DNA of 61,168 nt, from assembly GCF_000003815.2 (NCBI RefSeq), contig NC_049983.1, positions 20,551,682 to 20,612,849 on the forward strand. The letters run 5' to 3'. Position 1 is the first letter of the stretch, and each line of letters begins with the position of its first letter. This DNA comes from Branchiostoma floridae (lineage: Eukaryota; Chordata; Leptocardii; Amphioxiformes; Branchiostomatidae). Below, one piece after another: positions 57,465 through 61,168 of the stretch. The translations under genes and the position numbers were made by a program. A model generated the notes under the pieces. The model made no database searches. It saw only the letters and a list, made by a program, of their open reading frames with translations, and was not told the DNA's origin.

Positions 57465-59265
57465 GATTTTGAAACACCCCAGACCCTCCAACCCCAGCCA
57501 TGATTCTGTCCCATACCAGCTGGGACGTATCACGCCTGTATTCTGGAGCGGTCATTGAAATAGTTCCGAAGGTCAAAACAATGTACAAGTGACAGTCCAT
57601 AACACACAAAACATTAAAAAATTATTTGAACAAATAAGACTTTATTTTAGAGTAAAACCAAACACATGTTAAGTTATCGGTTGCAACCTGAATATCGATG
57701 CGCAATGATATGGAACGCGAGGAAGTAATGTTGGTGAAAGGTCAGAAGGAATTCAGTGGCTGGCGCCAAAGTTTGGAGGGAGGACATAGTTATTGCAGGG
57801 CTCTATCAGTTTTGTCAAGATTTTCTATCTCATCTAGCATACAATGATAGTGTTTAAGTATATATCAACCTTTTAATGATGATAATGATATGGGAGAGCT
57901 TTGTGTGTACAAAACAGCTAAACAATCTTCCCATATGCGACTTTCAGGGCCTCCATGCAGCACGTGCTCACGGCTACCTGAACCAATGGTATTCCACAAC
58001 GTGGATTCCGGCAGGACCGAGCTGTCCTGGTCAGGGGGCGTGGCTGTTAATCTGTGTGGGTTCTGGACACGGCCGTGCGCTGGCGGTGTCCCTTGCTGAG
58101 CCAAGGATCAGTGATCTACATATAATTTCCGTTTCCCACCCTTTCATCATTAGGCTTATTAAACTTTTGAAAATATTTTTCATCAACTAGAGTTCCACGA
58201 CCCCATACCTTCGCCAAATGATCTTAGCTTTATAACTGGTGTATTAATTGTGGCTGTCATTAATCATACATAGAAGTTTGTCATTTACATGAATTATACG
58301 GGTTGATTATCTCCTCCACCCAAACAACGGACGTATACAATCTTTGTTCAAGAAGACTGTAGTCACATTTTGTGACAATCTATGCAAATGAGGATTATAA
58401 TTCTGGTAATAGTTATTTTGCTTGGAATTGAGGTAGCAGGGATTGTCTACGGTTTTGGGGTGAATCGTTGGTAGGTTAAAAACAAGCTGGGGGTAAGTCG
58501 GGAGCCAAATTCGGCCATGTGTAACCTAAGCATAATGTTGAATGATGTCCTCCGAATTGAAAAAGGTCACTATATTGAATTAGCTTTTGCTACTGGTTTT
58601 ATTGATTGTACAGAAGAAATCCTCATTCATTGGAAACTGCTGATTATTGTTTACACAAAGATGACACTTTTTAGTTGAGTTCTATATTTTGACGAAGATG
58701 TAACGAGATGATTTTCGTCACAATTTTGCAAATGTCATCATGATATCCATAATGTGTATGTCAAATGCCACAAATGAAATTCCTGGACTCATGGATCTGA
58801 TGTCAGAGATGGCAATGATACTTTAATTTCATAATCTTGCAAAATGTACAAACAGTTCTTGTTATAAATATTATCAATTTCTCTTCATTTTGACATTTGT
58901 TAACAAATATACATCAACATTTGGAATATACTACAATTTCATTATTTGGCAGGAAATTTTACAACAAAGCAACGACTCATCTATGTACATGTATTGTCTA
59001 AGGTGCTTATACAGGCAATGGAATGACGATATTGCTACCTTACACAACTTTGGAACACGATGAAGAAGGTGTCGCAGAATGTTAACTAAGTCTTTATAAG
59101 GGAGGAGAATCAGGTAGTGGGGAAAATATTGTTCGTTCTGAAATATGAATGGGCTTCTCATATCATTGCATTGCACACTCATTCATGTAAATGTCAATAA
59201 CAAAAATTATTGATACATAGATATAAAATTTTAACTTTAACACTATGAAATACTGCTCCAATAGT
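57465..59265. other. EDEM1 upstream region and intergenic spacer
   Basis: This probably holds the EDEM1 leader and promoter. A GC-rich block at 57948-58105 stands out from AT-rich surroundings; on the - strand it ends in a donor-like ttcag|gtagcc (57973), so it could be a non-coding first exon of EDEM1. An ERSE-like word lies at 57983-58001. From 58110 to 59265 the sequence is AT-rich without recognised features. Confidence 0.4.
57983..58001 (+). promoter_or_regulatory. Imperfect ER stress response element
   Basis: CCAAT, nine bases, then CAACG differs by one base from the ERSE consensus CCAAT-N9-CCACG. It is about 520 bp upstream of the EDEM1 start codon. EDEM1 is induced by the unfolded protein response in vertebrates. 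One degenerate match is weak evidence. Confidence 0.2.
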
Positions 59266-61168
59266 TCAAACCGCAAGAGCGAGTGAAATAGACACCATAT
59301 CATGATCACTGTAATATGTGTCTTCTACATTTATCTGCACTTTGTACTCAGTCTGCACATACACATGGTCAAGCAGGGATGCATAATCTGTGGTTGGGTG
59401 GTGAACATGCTGCGTAAAACCATGTTGTGCCATGAAAGTTACAATACTGTGACAGGGAGACGTGATAAGGTCAACATTAAAGTCTCCTACGACGATTGTA
59501 GGTTTTGTCTTGTCAATGGAGGCTAGGAGACTTGTCAGTTGACCCATTAGAAATGGTAACGGCAAATTTGGTGGGCGATATACCGTGACAATGTTGACTT
59601 CTGTATGTGCTTTTTTAACAATAACAGCAGTATACTCTAATCTAGCAGCTGCACATCTTAATTCTATTGGAGACACATGGTCACCAGCCATTATCATCAC
59701 CCCACCCCCTCTTCCTATTGTTGAAAGCCTGTCAGTTCTGAAGCATTTTGTCCAAGGCAGCCTTACGTCAACTCCTGAATAATCTGAGCAATGCGTACCT
59801 TCTTGGTCATGTCTTAAAAATGTTTCCACAAAACAGAAAACCTCATGTTTGAGAGCTGAATGGTGAGCTTTGAAATCTTTCAGATGCTGTTCAAATGACC
59901 GTATATTTAAGTAACCAATGGTAAGAACAGTGTCAGCACTAGGGGGTGAATAGTTAATTTGCTCATTTTGTACATTTGTTTGCCGAAGACGAGTCATTTC
60001 ATCTTTGACAGCTGAATTTACACGAATTGCATTCTGATCAAATCCAAGAAGGTACAAATTGCTCAGCTTCTTCACACGACTCAAGCCAACATAAGCCTGC
60101 CCTGGCATAAAGCGCCCTCTACCTTGCATGCTCATGACAACCTTGTCTAATGTTCGACCTTGAACTTTGTGGATAGTGCATCCCCATGCCAATGTCAGCG
60201 GAAACTGAGTCCGCTCTCCCAATACTGAGCGACCTTTTCCAACTGGGAATTGTGCAGTATGTCTTTTGATTGGTACCGCATGAGGAAACTTCTGCTTGAA
60301 TTGACTGTTTGCAATGGCTTGTCTACCTACATTGTCACTGTCAAATCTAACAACAATAGTTTGAATGTCTTCTCCCAATTTGTCGATTCCAATGACGGTA
60401 CCGAGGACTCCATTGGAAAGGCCATCTGCTACATCGATGTTGACCGTCACCATCACTCTGGCTCCCACAATCACATGCACATACTCTCTAAGATTACCGG
60501 TCTCGGATGGTTTTTTTGGAAAGGCGATGTTGACAAGTCCTGTTTGAACATCCTTTCTCCTGTCAATGGCCTTGATATGGAAGATGTCCGTTGTGGACCT
60601 AGCCAACTGAGCTTCATTGTGGTCATCAACGTCTTGGTTTGTCTTGAAAATATGTAGAGCATCCACTGGGTAATCGGCATCGTCCTTGTCAATGACCCGT
60701 GTGCGGAGTAAATCCATATCTTCTTCTGTACAGTCACCTGTGCGTACCCTCTGTAGGAGATCAGCGAACACCTTGTCACTCCTTTGTCTTACTGTCTCTG
60801 TCAGTTCTAACATCTCAATCTTCTCCTGCCATAATGAGCCGTGCAATCTTGCATAGCTGCAAATAAAGAAAAAGTGTTGAGAGGGAATTAGTTATGGGAC
60901 AATGAGCAAGTCATTCCACAAGTTTGGAGTACTGTAAATGCAGAAACTTTCGCGGTGGATTAATGTTCGCAGTTTTCGCTGTGGCTGCTTCACCGCGAAT
61001 TTAAAACCACCGCGAACATTTATCCATAACAGTAAGAGACTACAGTGCATGGTGCCACCGCGAAATTAAAACCACTGCGAAAAGTCTATTTTCCCGCTAC
61101 CGCGAAAATAAAATCTCCGCGGAACTAAATGCATTTACAGTCTACTCACCGATCTGAAGGGTCAGCAA
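59266..61168 (-). CDS. Pif1-type helicase fused to a C-terminal endonuclease, Helentron-like (5' part outside window)
   Basis: The last exon is 60856-59266. The preceding exon enters at 61168 and ends at 61150 (gatcg|gtgagt). Joining is in frame and gives ADPSDRYARLHGSLWQE. The helicase part (first about 290 residues) has the Pif1 signatures ELTETVRQ, LTLAWGCTIHKVQGRTLD and GQAYVGLSRVKKLSNLYLLG. After a short linker comes an exonuclease-endonuclease-phosphatase domain: GYLNIRSF, FCFVETFL, GGGVMIM, YRPPNLP, VVGDFNVDL and SDHDMVSISL, so the metal- and phosphate-binding residues N, E, GDFN and SDH all appear intact. Pif1-like helicase plus C-terminal AP-type endonuclease is the arrangement of Helentron rolling-circle transposons. 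The Walker A and any Rep domain would lie to the right. The ORF has no internal stop, so it may be recent or domesticated. Confidence 0.85.
60931..61141. mobile_element. CGCGAA-rich MITE filling a helicase intron
   Basis: Perfect 12 bp terminal inverted repeats, actgtaaatgca and tgcatttacagt, bound 211 bp of sequence rich in ccgcgaa and ttcgcggtgg inverted blocks. It lies wholly inside the 293 bp intron 60857-61149, and its right end is 8 bases from the splice donor. A degraded relative is at 5099-5311. Confidence 0.8.

Noticed and set aside
57983-58001. Confident ER stress element for EDEM1
   Set aside because: One mismatch and a single occurrence 520 bp upstream; chance matches at this level are common.
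60844-60846. Start codon of the helicase at 60846
   Set aside because: The codon is TTG, and the frame continues upstream through an acceptor at 60857 into another exon in phase, so this is internal.

Overview
This is a eukaryotic, animal nuclear window. It shows many short GT-AG exons, kilobase-scale introns, inverted-repeat DNA elements, satellites and two runs of N (27336-27435 and 30485-30901). The gene content fits an invertebrate deuterostome: a ZU5/Death-domain gene, a 13-exon EDEM1 gene, and a Pif1-type helicase fused to an endonuclease. Amphioxus (Branchiostoma) is my best guess, but this is inference and no species marker was read.

Layout. (1) 200-4810, + strand: the last 11 exons of a ZU5/UPA-like plus Death-domain gene, incomplete at its 5' end. 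(2) 7568-13308, - strand: a two-coding-exon gene for a 1757-residue protein. It starts with about eleven tandem winged-helix domains resembling the SAMD1/KAT6 N-terminal domain and ends in an acidic tail with two SUMO-interaction-like motifs and eleven 25-27-residue repeats. (3) 18814-25325, + strand: a five-coding-exon gene for a 1555-residue protein with twelve C2H2 zinc fingers of one unusual shape. Genes 2 and 3 diverge from a shared upstream region (about 16650-17350). (4) 25640-27180: two adjacent tandem satellites, then an assembly gap bordered by a large palindrome. (5) 29969-30484, - strand: the C-terminal part of an unrecognised multi-pass membrane protein, cut by the second gap. (6) 36421-57464, - strand: a complete EDEM1 gene of 13 coding exons, 570 residues, all phases compatible, with introns up to 6.9 kb. 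(7) 59266-61168, - strand: the 3' part of a helicase-endonuclease gene of Helentron type, running off the window.

How genes may work together. The divergent pair is the most interesting part. One product looks like an array of DNA-binding winged helices with SUMO-interaction-like motifs. Its neighbour is a multi-zinc-finger protein rich in sumoylation-consensus lysines and CtBP-like motifs. A joint chromatin or repression role is a hypothesis only. EDEM1 belongs to ER-associated degradation and has no evident link to its neighbours.

Mobile DNA is frequent: at least five inverted-repeat families, one SINE-like family with pol III A/B-box sequence, and two cases where an inverted-repeat element lies within about 20 bases of a splice donor. 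Exon limits were read by eye from splice signals, reading-frame phase and homology remembered at family level. No database search was run.
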